Shown: one piece after another, positions 34,701 through 46,080 of the stretch | Position numbering within the stretch: the first letter of the stretch is position 1 | Layout of the letters: every line of letters starts with the position of its first letter | Origin: Aotearoamyces nothofagi | Taxonomy: Eukaryota > Ascomycota > Leotiomycetes > Leotiales > Tympanidaceae | DNA: 64,000 bases | Assembly: GCA_015345905.1 (NCBI GenBank) | Contig: JADDTR010000008.1 | Span: 806,001 to 870,000, forward strand | Direction of reading: 5' to 3' | Made by a program: the position numbers and the translations under genes | The notes under the pieces: model-generated | The model's database searches: none | Told to the model about the DNA's origin: nothing | Seen by the model: only the letters and a program-made list of their open reading frames with translations

Positions 34701-36716
34701 TGAACACTCTTGCTCAACGGCAGAAGACGGGAGTTGTTAATGGAGACATGTTGGTTGATGGGCGACCTTTAGGAACCGAGTTTCAAAGAGGTACTGGTTT
34801 TTGCGAACAAATGGATTTACATGATGGGACATCAACTATTAGAGAAGCGCTCGAGTTTTCAGTAAGTTGCAGCTAACTAGTGTATTATATCATCAACTAA
34901 CAAAGATTCAGGCAATTCTGCGACAGGAACGTGCAATACCACGAGCTGAGAAGATAGCATATGTCAACAAAATCATAGACCTCCTAGAGCTCGGTGATCT
35001 GCAAGACGCACTAGTTCGTAGTCTTGGAGTCGAGCAACGAAAGCGTGTTACTATCGGCGTTGAGCTTGCCGCCAAGCCAAATCTCCTTTTGTTCCTCGAC
35101 GAACCTACATCAGGTCTTGATTCGCAGTCAGCATACAACATTGTACGTTTCTTGAAGAAGCTGGCACAGGCTGGCCAAGCCATCGTCTGCACCATTCATC
35201 AGCCATCATCGATCCTCATTCAAGAATTCGACATGATTCTCGCTCTCAACCCTGGTGGAAACACCTTCTATTTTGGGCCAGTTGGCAACAACGGCTCATC
35301 CGTCATCAAATATTTCGGTGATCGCGGTGTCCACTGTCCACCAAACAAAAATATTGCAGAATTTATTCTTGAAACCGCGGCGAAGAGTAGTAAAGGTGAA
35401 AACGGAAGACGAATCAACTGGAGCGAAGAATGGGTTAACTCGGCTGAAGCTCAAGACACGCAGCAAGAAATCTACCGTATTATTGCTGAGCGCAGCAAGT
35501 TATCGATGCCTGATTCTAGCGCTGAGCACGAATTTGCGTCGCCGATCTGGCTACAGACAAAGATGCTTACAAAGAGGTTGTTTGCTAATTACTGGAGGGA
35601 CCCCAGTTACTTGTATGGCAAGATCTTCGTGTCTGTGATTATTGGCATCTTCAATGGTTTTACATTCTGGCAGCTAGGAAACAGCGTCATTGACATGCAA
35701 GACCGGATGTGAGTCTTATTCTGTCTCTCTAACTAATACTTCGCATCTAACCTTTCGCCCAGGTTTTCCGCATTCATAATTGTCATTCTCCCCCCAATCA
35801 TTCTCAACTCTGTTGTCCCAAAATTCTATCAAAACCGAGCCCTGTGGGAAATCCGTGAGAACCCCTCTAGAATATACGGCTGGGTCGCTTTCTGTACCGC
35901 TAATATCGTCTCTGATATCCCAATGGCTATCTTGAACGCTACCATCTACTGGCTACTCTGGTACTGGCCTGCTGGCCTCCCCTCTGATTCCTCGACAAGC
36001 GGATATACCTTCTTGATGACAGTGCTATTTTTTCTTTTTCAAGAGAGCTGGGGACAGTGGATTTGTGCTTTTGCACCAAGTTTCACTGTTATCTCTAATG
36101 TAAGCGTTTATATTAATACTCTTCTCCCATTGCTTGTAGTGGGTGTGATGGGTAACGGATCCAAATCTAACATAATCAGGTTCTCCCATTTTTCTTCGTC
36201 ATGTTCTCGGTCTTCAATGGTGTCATCCGTCCTTACTCCCAAATCAACGTCTTTTGGCGATACTGGCTATACTACGTAAATCCAGCAACCTACTGGATTA
36301 GTGGCGTCCTCTCTGCGACCCTCTCCAATATCCCTGTCCGATGCAAACCATCCGAAGCAGCCTACTTCGATCCTCCTCCTAGCGAAACTTGCTTAGAATA
36401 TGCCGGACAATTTGTTTCTCAAGCCGGTGGCTATCTAATGAACCCTGATGCCAGCGCGGATTGCGGATACTGCCAGTATAGCAATGGTACTCAATATTTA
36501 CAAGCCCTGAATATCAAGCCGGAGGATAAATGGAGAGACTTAGGGATTTTCCTCGCCTTTGTAGTGAGCAACTGGGCCTTGGTCTACTTTTTTATTTATA
36601 CGGTCAGGATTAGAGGATGGAGTTTCGGGTTTGGGACTATTTTTAGGGTATTGGGGCAGGGAGTTGAGCGAATTAAAGGGCTGTTTAAGAGGAAGACAAA
36701 GAGTGGGCAGAATTAG
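31733..36716 (+). CDS. PDR-type (ABCG) full-length ABC transporter
   Basis: Six exons, 31733-33703, 33759-34233, 34290-34861, 34912-35708, 35763-36099 and 36180-36716, join in phase to 1562 residues. The layout is NBD1-TMD1-NBD2-TMD2. NBD1 has the PDR-specific Walker A GRPGSGCST (Cys instead of Lys, ~237), signature VSGGERKRVS (~346) and Walker B AWDNSTRGLD (Asn for the catalytic Glu). NBD2 has a normal Walker A GASGAGKTTLLN (~943) and LFLDEPTSGLD (~1066) but the degenerate signature LGVEQRKRVT. One ATP site is therefore canonical and the other degenerate, as in Cdr1/Pdr5. The final TMD includes VLPFFFVMFSVFNGVIRPY. Such pumps export azoles, plant toxins and other hydrophobic compounds at the plasma membrane. 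No substrate can be named from sequence. Confidence 0.95.
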
Positions 36717-37337
36717 GAGCGGAGTATGAGATGGAAAGGAGAATTAAGTTGGGTATCAGCGATGGAGTTTAATAGATGGGAAAGAGGAACTGCACAAGCG
36801 ACAGGGTTAGAACTTGGAATGGCGTTAGATATGTTGATTGAGTAGACTAGATGTTAGCTGATAGAGAGCATAGAAGAATCAAATAAAGAGGTATAAAGAT
36901 GGGATATCAATAATTTCCTATATTATATGACGTAAGAGAGCAAGTGCAAATACTATCCCTCCTCCTCGCTCCGCCGGAGGGAAATGCCCGTCTGGGGGGA
37001 TTCGGGATTGTCAGGTACGTTTGGCCAATGGCCGCATCTTCACTCGTGCAGTATACACCCAGAGATTCACTCATGTCACAAAAGAATATCCAATTCAACT
37101 CAGTTGAATAATTGTGTACCTGTACTCTAAGCCGCTATCATTCTACGTATTCAGTCATTCCCTCATGTGTAGCACGAGGAGGGGAGCAAGTTATAAGAAA
37201 ACCTATCTGCCCTCCCGCATTTCTACTCTTTCCAAAACCTACATATCCCTCTGCGGGTAGCACAAGTCTATCTATACATGACCCTTTGACTTGTAACCAT
37301 TGAAATCCTCCGCCGCATCGCCGAGAGCATTGCCAAC
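36717..37337. other. Intergenic region, no gene seen
   Basis: 3' flank of the ABC transporter and upstream region of the small orphan ORF. Only short ORFs. Confidence 0.5.
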
Positions 37338-37775
37338 ATGTCGCGAGCTGCTGCGGTCGAGTCCGAAGTTGCGAGGAGGAGTCTCGAGAGGTGTGTCAGG
37401 TCCGTAGTCGTTGCTGTTGTTGGTATGGCAAGAATCTGGGCAGATAGGCTGCTGTACAGACTCAATGATGCCTCATCTACTCAGACTTCTATCTCTATCT
37501 CAAGGCCTTCTACAAATGATGAGCCATGTTTCTTCAGATCAGAGAACTCCCGCGCTTCCATTTCGAGCTGCCAGAGTAGTGATCAAGCCTCGCACATAAT
37601 ATCTCTCAACGTCAACATGGACATTCCAGAGGCTTATGAGGATATCGACATTAGTAGTGCAGACAATGCCCTCGAAGAAGCGGCGATGAAGAGATCAAAA
37701 AGAATGATGGCTGCTAAATTAGAAGCATTCGATGTTGCCTTCAAAAATTCAGCATGCTCTGGAAAGGCTGATTAA
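37338..37775 (+). CDS. Small hypothetical protein (145 residues)
   Basis: An intact ATG-to-TAA frame with a start context of AAC-ATG-T. The N-terminus has a basic helix, then a hydrophobic stretch (SVVVAVVGMARIWADRLLY, about residues 22-40) that could be a membrane segment or mitochondrial signal. The middle is Ser rich. The C-terminal third is acidic then basic (YEDIDISSADNALEEAAMKR). No family is recognised. It lies between the 3' ends of the ABC transporter and the deubiquitinase. Whether it is expressed is unknown; the lack of a competing long frame makes it somewhat more likely than its neighbours in the intergenic gaps. Confidence 0.45.
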   Translation: MSRAAAVESEVARRSLERCVRSVVVAVVGMARIWADRLLYRLNDASSTQTSISISRPSTNDEPCFFRSENSRASISSCQSSDQASHIISLNVNMDIPEAYEDIDISSADNALEEAAMKRSKRMMAAKLEAFDVAFKNSACSGKAD

Positions 37776-38007
37776 ATGGTGTCTACTCCCCCATACTGCT
37801 TCTTGTTGCTTATGCCATTCGGAGTAACATGTAAGCATCCGCTATTCCACTCATCATGGCCTCATTTACTGACAAGGTAAACGTAGGGCGAAGTGAAATG
37901 TAAGATGATAAGCCATTATATGCTTGCCTTACTTCTAAACGCCGTCCCGCCGTATATCTCACTAATTAAACACCAACGCTATGCAATGCAAATCAAGCAA
38001 GGGATTT

Positions 38008-39712
38008 CTAATACCCGGGCCTCAAATCGACTACCTCGAACTCCAGCCCTTTCGCTTCGAACACATGACCAGGTCGAAGGGCATCGGTATAAATGTTAGA
38101 CTCGTTATGGGGATGAAAGAGTCCTGTCTGGCGACAGTTAAGCACCGACCTCATTCCAGGAGGATCCGTAAGGCGAAATACACCCCACCTAGACAAGTCA
38201 GCTTCGAACGATAAAGAGATATAGCACACTTACGAAGGATTTTTGGTCGGTGCACACACAATCGCAATGCTCTCTGGCATCATCACTTGGTATCCACAGT
38301 GTGTATGCAGGTCACGACTGCTCATGAAGCAGGTCTGGGTCGGGTGCGTGTGAATCCATCCTAGCACCATCAAATCCTCAGAGTCGCAATAATCGAATAG
38401 TGCGCTCTCGTTGGTGGTTTCACATGTGTCACTCGTGCTCTCTTGCTCTGGGATGACTAGACGAGAGATGAACAACGCATTGGAAATCAAGGTGCCACAA
38501 AGCATTCCACATGTTTCCAGATTTGCTCGGGTGTTAGGAGCAGCGATAGAGAGGAAACGTTCACGAAGTGTCGGAGGTAGAAAAACAGTACGAAGCGGAG
38601 CACCGCTCTCCAGGTAAGCAGATGGTCTAAAAGTGAAGGACGGCACCTCTTCCGTTGGAGACGGAGTAGACTCAGGGTCATACTGCGGGAACTTGTCTGG
38701 TCTTGTCGGTATCGGCGCTTCGTACACTCTTGTATCATAAGGGAGCTCCTTAGAAGGTATCGGAGGTAGAACTTCCCTATTTAACTGTCTGCTTGAATCT
38801 TGCGATCTATCTTCGTATCTTAAAGGCTGTGGCCTTGATATCGAGGGATAACGGTAGTCACTGCTTGCCTTCAGTTGTAATGATGAGCGGCTTGATCGGT
38901 CTGCCTTTGCCAGCCTCTGTCTCGCACGATCAGATGCCCCATCGGTAGGTTCGTCCATTCTTCGCCTTGTGTCCTCCATCCGGCGTCGCAGGTCATCCTC
39001 GTCACCGATATCATCGTTCGAGAGCTTGTCCTCCCAATCATTCCATACTCCACCCACACGTCTTTCTTGTTCTTCCTCGTCGGTGATTCCGGCTTGGCGT
39101 GTAGACCTGCGAGCAGCATCTCTCCTACGTATTTCTTTATGTGCCAACCGAACGGCGAGATCTCCATTTTCTGCTGCCGCCAGGGTAGCCGGGTTTCCAG
39201 CAACGGCCGGGTCCGATTCTGCCAGATCCAACGACCTTCTAATGCTCCGTTCGTGAGGTTCAAACGCCGTAGCTGCTTGTCTCTTTCGATCTAATGCTGC
39301 CTGCCATGCATCATAGTGCCTTTCTATGCGTGGTTTGAGTATTTCTAATCTCTCGACAATGCTTGGGATCGCTCTGATAGCAGCATTTAATGCCTTCTTA
39401 TTAGGTAGCTCCCTTGCGGACGGATGATCCGGTAGCTTTTCAGCAACTAGTGTTACATATCGCATTAGCAACAGATATGCCTGCTGGTCGTTTTCTTCTT
39501 GGTCGTAGATCTGGGCCTGTTAAGAAATCCTATAGTCAGTCACCAGTTATCGAGCAGAGAGACCTTGGACAACGGACCTCTCTCAGCAGGGTATCAGCGG
39601 TGCGCAGCCAATATTTGAGTGCTATGTGAGGATCGAATTCGAAGGCTTGTGCTTTGGCTACAATATCCGTAACACTCATTGGCCTCGTTGTCTGAAGTGC
39701 AGTGTTTGCCAT
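38008..39712 (-). CDS. AMSH-like JAMM/MPN+ deubiquitinase
   Basis: Three exons, 39712-39578, 39516-38234 and 38188-38008, join in frame to 532 residues. The start is the ATG of MANTALQTTRPMSVTD; the frame extends slightly upstream only with a GTG. The N-terminal USP8-dimerisation/MIT-like helical domain (FDPHIALKYWLRTADTLLRE, EENDQQAYLLLMRYVTLVAE) is followed by a long charged linker. The catalytic MPN+ domain contains ETCGMLCGTL and the zinc-binding JAMM motif HTHPTQTCFMSSRD (HxH-x7-S-x2-D). The C-terminal HCGYQVMMPESIAIVCAPT and GLFHPH complete it. AMSH enzymes cut Lys63-linked ubiquitin chains on endosomes with ESCRT-0/III. All catalytic residues are present. Confidence 0.93.
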
Positions 39713-40023
39713 TGCATCCAAACGTGCCCAGGTCACCTCAGTCTTCCAGTCATGTACTATGTTCTAAGTGGTCCACAAACGAGATCGTTAAATGCGTCTC
39801 GTGTCATGAATGAAGATTTTTGGGCTCTCTTTAAATCCGAAAATGTTTCTTCTTAAAAGTGGTTGACTGTTGCCTTCCCCTTGTCTGTTACTATCGTCCC
39901 AGGTGACGCGGAACTCGCGTAGTGCATGACGAGGCTAAGGCGGTGTCGGTGGCAGAATTCCAGTTTCCGCTTCTTTCTGTCCGGAGCGTGGACATTCCCC
40001 CAGAAATTACAGACTCACAGGTT
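39713..40023. promoter_or_regulatory. Divergent promoter (AMSH-like / Mtf1-like)
   Basis: 311 bp lie between two outward-reading ATGs. Short ORFs within it extend from the plus gene only with non-ATG codons. It contains a pyrimidine-rich tract (TTGCCTTCCCCTTGTC near 39870-39886). Confidence 0.45.
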
Positions 40024-42127
40024 ATGCTAGCTCAACGCCATCTCTTTCTCACAAAAGTCACTCACTTAAGCCAGTGCAGACCTCCATTACCGTTGATGTT
40101 CTGCATTTATACCAAACCGACATCGACATCAGTAGGTCTTGTCCGAAGGTTCACCACGACAGTATCCTGTTCTGCAGCGCCGAAGACGCATCTAGGACAA
40201 CAACCACTACCAAAGCCAAAGCCAAAGCCAAAGTCGAAGCCAAAGTCGAAGCCAGAATCCGTGAATCCGAAGCCAACTGAGAAAGATGTACGAAAATGGG
40301 TTTTGAAGCTCCCGCCTGCTGATCAAAAGCTTTCTCGGGATCTCTATCGTGCCAATGGCATTAATAGACGAGGAAAGGTAGAGCCAAAGGGCGACAAATC
40401 TCGAATTAATATCGTGAGCGAGGCTTTATGTAGTAAGAATATATCCGTCAGAGTAGTATAGCTGAATTGAGAGCTCATTTGTTTTAGATGATATTGTGGA
40501 ACGACTTGCCCCATCGCTCAAGAGGCATGCCAACTGCGACATTCTCGATTTAAACCCTGGTGTTGGTATATGGTCCTCGAAAATTCATGAAGCCATTAAG
40601 CCACGAACGCACATATTGATGGAACCCGATAAAAAGTTGTATCTGCCCTATCTTCAACCTCTTCTCGATCAGGAGAATTCGACATATAAATTAATCCCAA
40701 AGTCTGGAATTTTCTGGGAGAACCTTGACAAGATTGAGAAAGACAACCATCTCCCGCATCAGAAACTCCTCAAAAATGGCGACCCGCTGTTGGAAAAGCG
40801 AAATGATACCCTCTTGGTTATCGCCAATTTTGGCTATTTTCCAGATAAGGCATGGATGGGCTTCTCATCTCTCACTAGTCTGATGATCCACCAGCTTCTC
40901 ACAGCAAGTCGAGCTCATTCTATATTTCAGGGGTACGGCCAAGTCCGGATGTTGATATGGATGCGTGATCGAGAAAAGAAGATGATTCTACCGAGAATGA
41001 GTGCTGCTAGGAAAAAATTCGCGGTTGAAGCCGAAATATCCTGTGACTATATACACGAGATTGCTGGATCAGATGAAGCGAGCGCAATTTGGAGAAGAGA
41101 GCATGGACTCGACCTTGCCGGTGCTCAGGTAGTCCTAAGCAAAATGAAAGCTGCTAATATTAAGACTCCAAGCACTCGCATAGGTACATTACAAAAAGAA
41201 GCTACCGAGGGCACTGATGCTTCACCAGATAACAGCGCTGCTCTTCGACCATTTGAACTAGAGCTCAAGGACTTGCAGGAGCAATACGCCAATCGCGAAT
41301 TCTGTGCTTATTATGACGAGAATGGGACACCTCGTTATATAGAACCTGGCCCTTTGCCTAAGGGCATTGGTCAACCGACGGTGGATCCTACCCCTGAATG
41401 GGCTCGAATGAGGTACCTAGGTTATCGATTGGCCTCTAATAATCGAGAACTGGGGGTAACTGACCGTCTTCTGGCCGAGTATGAAGACATCATGTCAGAA
41501 ATGGGACAAGTCCAAGGACTGGAGACTCCGGAAGCGCTACTAAAGGAGGAAGAGCTCAAGGAGCGCTTGTCACGTTGGAAAAGTAGCATTGAGCTAATGC
41601 CTATAAATGGAGAACAACAGCTTTGGATCCGTATTGATGACCGTCGAGTATTTAGGCAGGATCCACCGGTATTGTACTGGGATCGGAGAGAAGTAGAGCC
41701 TTTGAGAGTCCATCCGGAAGAGTTCTTTCCATCAGTTGACATGTGTCTTCTGGACTTTCAGCCCAAGTCAATTTGGCCCATCCTTCGGGACAACAACCTC
41801 TCAAACTATGACTACTTCGAGTTTGTTCTGGCCGGTCTCATGGTATCGCCTACTCACTCCATTGTCCAGGGTCTGACTGCCCTTGCCCCTGGTGCGGCTG
41901 ATTGGATCATTCCTAGATGTCCATCTCTCACAAACACTGCAAAGGGTGGCGTGATAGATTTGAACCATCTGGCTATCCGTACGATAAACCAAGACATGTG
42001 GAAGGAACTCATCGAGGCTTGGATGTCCTGGCCTTTCCACCCGAGCAAAGCCGACATGGTGAATAGGATGGGTGGCTCCGGCATCTTCGAGACGGACGAA
42101 GAACTCGTACCGGGTCTAGATGAATAG
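40024..42127 (+). CDS. Mitochondrial transcription factor B-like protein (Mtf1-like)
   Basis: Two exons, 40024-40432 and 40488-42127, give 682 residues. An internal ATG at 40096 would begin closer to the presequence MFCIYTKPTSTSVGLVRRF, so the start is uncertain. A Lys-Pro repeat (KPKPKPKSKPKSKPES) separates the presequence from a KsgA/TFB1M-like methyltransferase fold: DILDLNPGVGIWSSKIHEAI is the SAM-site region and HILMEPDKKLYLPYL follows. Mtf1/TFB proteins derive from rRNA dimethyladenosine transferases and act as specificity factors for mitochondrial RNA polymerase at promoter melting. The last ~200 residues are an extension typical of Pezizomycotina members. Whether methyltransferase activity remains cannot be told. 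Confidence 0.82.
40209..40253 (+). repeat. Hexanucleotide CCAAAG/TCGAAG repeat in coding sequence
   Basis: About seven hexamer units (CCAAAG or TCGAAG) encode the alternating Lys-Pro/Lys-Ser linker of the Mtf1-like protein. The unit length of six keeps the frame if copies are gained or lost. Confidence 0.85.
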
Positions 42128-42952
42128 AGGAAGTCGGACCCCCCTCTCCAGAGCTCCTTCTCCGTGGCGAGAATCCACCCCGCATGGATATCGGCTCGTT
42201 GGATATGTATCATGTATCACTAAAAAAGGCCCAGGACTGGCCGCCACCTGTACCATACCGCACGCAGGTTGAGCTACAGGCTCCCTACACTCTGTCTATA
42301 ATTGCATCCCTTTTTTTTTTTTAGAATGAATATAAATTTTTTCAATTTTCTTTTTCCAACATCAAGGCGCTGCGTTGCTCCTGCCTGCTTGCTTCTCGCG
42401 CCACCAGCCTCTGGACTGGGAAATAATAAGCTTTCAACCTCCCTCCGGGCGTCGGGGCCTCTTTCGACCCGGTTAGCGCGGCGCTTGCCCCCGCTGGCGA
42501 GCGTCGCCCAATCCATCCGTACCCGTACCACCGATCCATCGATGGCTCGCTCGACTCTCGCAAGGTAAGGCCTCGGAGAGCAAATCTTCTCACGATCCCA
42601 TGCATCACGACAGGCTGCCGTTATAGACTCTGGGACATCTGAACAACGTGCAGCTATGAGAGGGATGAGTTGATTGGTTGGCTGATTAGGCAAGAAGTAA
42701 GTTTTTTTAAACTGCATAAGTTCTAGTACCGGCTAGGTTCGGTGGGTTCTATGAGAATTTATGTCCAAGTACTGTATGTGCGCATATTTATATATCACAA
42801 CCCCCCATCTCCACATGTGCACCCCTGAACATCCCTCTCCAACAAACTTCCGCAATTAAGATATCAGAAACCGTCCTATGCAGAGCCGCAAGCATCTACA
42901 ACCAAAGAAATATATATGTATACGTAATATATAAACACGTGAGCGAGGGGGG
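42128..42952. other. Convergent intergenic region with poly-T tract
   Basis: This lies between the 3' ends of the Mtf1-like gene and the WSC oxidase gene. A run of 12 T is at 42311-42322. Short ORFs on both strands overlap each other and are not supported. Confidence 0.5.
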
Positions 42953-45824
42953 CTAGATACCGGGGACGGTAAAGTCGGCCAGTCCCGCGGGCCAGTTTCC
43001 GATGGACCCTGGATCGCCACCGATCCTAACCCACGTCGAGGTCGATGGCGTTGGGCCATCGAGGACGTAGAGCTGGAACCAGCCTGCCGGACAAATGTAT
43101 ACACTTGGCGGTGCTGTGATTGTGCACGTTGTCCCGGCGCACGTAAAGGCTGGGAAGATGGTGCGCTGGCCCATACTGTTCCCATGCGTGCTTGACTCTG
43201 CGCCCATGAGGGAGAATTTAATCGCGCCGCCATTTGGATTCGTCACCGTCACCGTGATTTCGGCGCCGTAGTCCCAGTCCGTATTCGTCAGCGATAGGGT
43301 TGGGCGTGGGAGTCCGGCCATCAGGTACGGAGGGATGAAGACTTCGATACGATATTCCTGCTCTAGGCCATCGGTCTCCGGGTCAGATCCGGAGACTAGG
43401 ACACGCCCGTCTTGGAGAAGGATAGCTTCGGAGTGGTAGAAGCGGTCAATGGTTGTATTGGCGAGGAGAGAGATGCGTTGATTGAGAGGTTTGGTGGGGT
43501 CATAGAGGAGTGCCGAATGGTTGGGGTCGGAGGCGAGCCCAAAGCCAGCAACACCGAAATGGGCACCGTTGAGGATCATATAGGTCCCGTCTGGGAGGGC
43601 GGTCATACAGGAAAGCACACGTTTGGAGGGCTGTGTTGGTTGTGTTAGAAAGAAGGAAAAGGATATTTTGTAGAAGGCGCTTACCATCTTCTCAATCACC
43701 CAGTCGGCACCCGTCTCAGGTTGGGTAGACACGCAATTATCTATGGGGACTTGACTATAGGGTGTTGAACCTCCGCAAATCAATATAGTCAATGGATCCG
43801 TGTAAGGGGCATGCTGAGGTAGAATGACCATTGATCCTTCAAGGGGGTATGTGCGACCGCCAAGATCATTGTTGACTGCCTGCGGCATTGTTGGAAGAAC
43901 CGATATCGTGTCAAAGGTCGTCTCGTCCAAGATCCTTGCTTCATTGTAGTATGCAACGAAGATGCCGCCAGAAGGGAGAACGCACAAGAAAGGATACAAA
44001 TTATACGGATCAGTACTTTGAAGCCAATCCATTGTTATGACTCCGCCGACTTGGGGGAGAAGCTCAATGCTGGGTACCGCTGCGCCATTTGAACCGTCTT
44101 CACCACCAACGACTAGAATTGATCCGTTGGTCATCATCATTGCTGTTGGGTACCAACGCCCTTTTTGGAGTTTGATCTCATCATAGTTTTCCTGCCAGTC
44201 GTTGACGCCAGGCACACCGGGGGACCCATCTGGCCAATAAAGGCGAATCCCATAGGTTGAGTCATCAGACCACCCTCCGATATTAATCTGTCTGCCAACC
44301 TTATCTGGAAGTGTCAATCCTGCCGAGCAAAAAACGTCAGTCTTGACGTGCATGGTTCTGAATGATAGGTCTGAATAATCAAGCTCATAGGCACCCGTTG
44401 AACCCGCCGTTAAACTGGTACCGAATTTCTCCACAAGCGTTACTTTGCCATTGACGCCTGGGGTTGTAATTAGAGGAATGATGGGGCCAGTAGTCAAAAG
44501 TTGATATTCTCCAAGATCATCGCCACTTGGATAGTGGAATGTCTGCAGAGGGGTGCCTGTCCAGGTATAATAGGCAAGTCGATTACCTGCACCGCATAGA
44601 GTAGTGACGTTGCCGGAACAAGTGGTAGAGCATTCGGAGTCATCCACAACAGTCGCACCAGCCGCTGATGGCTCAGAAATATCGCCACAATAGCACTCTT
44701 CACCATATTCCATACCGCCACCATTATACCCATATGTAGAGCACTGGGTGAGACATGTAGATGCCTGATTGGTCGTAGGCCAGGAGATCTTGTACTGCAA
44801 CGTCCTGACAGTAGTGTCGGCATTATCAGGGCCATCGGTGAGGCAACCTGAGTATGTCCAAGATCCTGGCAACCCAGTCGTTTGAATAGAAGGTGGCTGG
44901 TAGACAACCAAATCGCCTGTCGCATAGATACTCATCCGGTTTGGGCCACCACATTCCTCTGTCGTACTACCAGCACACAAAGTATTGCAGTCTGCTTCTA
45001 GGCCGAGTGCACCTCCATTTCGGATGAAATTGTCACAATAACACTGAGTATAATACTCCATACCAGCAACGCTGTACCCCGCATCCGCACAGCTTGCAAT
45101 GCATATTTCGACGGTGAGAGCAGTGTTGTCAATTTCAGTTCCACCAAGAATACGCCCGTCCAGATTGTCAACATAGCATCCCTCGTACGTCCATCCTGTT
45201 GGGAGATCCGTGGCAGTTCCAGAGCCACTAGATACTACTGCAGTAGTGGTCTTTGAAGTCGATGAAGCCGTATTGGCGGAAGAGCTGCTAGTAGTTACCG
45301 AGGTTACCAATGTACTAGCCTTGGTTGAAGAGCTTATCGTGTTTGTGGCTGTAGACTCCGGTAGTGATGATGAGGTTGAGGCAACCCCAAACATATACAC
45401 GTCCAGTCGGTTCGATCCACCACAAATCTCACTAGCGTTTCCAGCACACGCCATATTACACCCAGCATCGCCATCAGACGCGAGAGCACCCCCGTTACTG
45501 ATGCTGCTACCACAATAACATTCAGCGGCGTACTCAACGCCGGCCAGAATGTAGCCAATATTTTCGCAGTATGCCGTACACAATTCAATGGTCATTGCGC
45601 CATTGACGGCGGTACCCACAGTTAAGGTACGTCCATCAACTGTGTCGGTGTAGCACCCTAGGAGAGACCAGCCTGAGGCGACAGCTGAAACACCTAACGG
45701 ATTAAACTTTAATATTCATGTCAGTAATCATTCAATTGTGGAAATTGCAACTTGTACTCACAGATGATAGCAACAAAAGAGTTGTAAAGACCGACTTTAA
45801 GGTCGTCAGCGTTATCGACGACAT
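42953..45824 (-). CDS. Secreted WSC-domain glyoxal-oxidase-like copper radical oxidase
   Basis: Start at 45824. Exon 1 (45824-45758) encodes a signal peptide (TTLKSVFTTLLLLSSV) and joins in phase to 45693. A 54-nt intron (43684-43631) lies in the catalytic part and keeps the frame even if unspliced; spliced length is 917 residues. Three WSC domains come first, each ~85 residues and rich in Cys (CYTDTVDGRTL, CYVDNLDGRILGG, CLTDGPDN; each ends in a CGGxNR- or CGAGNR-like block). The first two are separated by a Ser/Thr-rich, probably O-glycosylated linker. The oxidase domain has the Cys of KTDVFCSAG, FYHSEAILLQDGRVLVSGSDP and a C-terminal DUF1929 domain. Such enzymes make hydrogen peroxide by oxidising aldehydes or alcohols, and WSC domains bind wall polysaccharide. 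It is probably a cell-wall or extracellular AA5-type enzyme. Confidence 0.9.
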
Positions 45825-46059
45825 TTGAGCAAACAGATATTAACGATTGTACTTGGGCTATAAGGAGCAAAGGTACCCTCAAGATTGCGCGAAGCGTATG
45901 ATACCGAGCCTTACTAGAACCAGGAACTGTGCTATAAAGAAGGGCAAAGAAGAATAAAATGAAACAGCGAGAATATATAAAAAGATCCCCAGAGACCGAC
46001 CATACTGAGTGAGGATCAGAATAGCTCACCTGCTGACCGCTTCGAGCAGAGGAATTGCT

Positions 46060-46080
46060 GTCAGCGTGCCCGAGTGGTAA
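46060..46080 (+). other. tRNA-Leu/Ser-like 5' fragment
   Basis: The sequence GTCAGCGTGCCCGAGTGGTAA resembles the acceptor strand and D-arm start of a class II tRNA. The D-stem is not closed, no T-arm (GGTTCGAANCC) follows and no matching 3' acceptor strand CGCTGAC is nearby. At most it is a fragment of a tRNA. Confidence 0.3.

Noticed and set aside
31733-36716. Degenerate ATP-site residues of the ABC transporter as signs of a pseudogene
   Set aside because: Cys in Walker A of NBD1, Asn in Walker B and the degenerate second signature are normal for PDR-type transporters; all exons join in frame.
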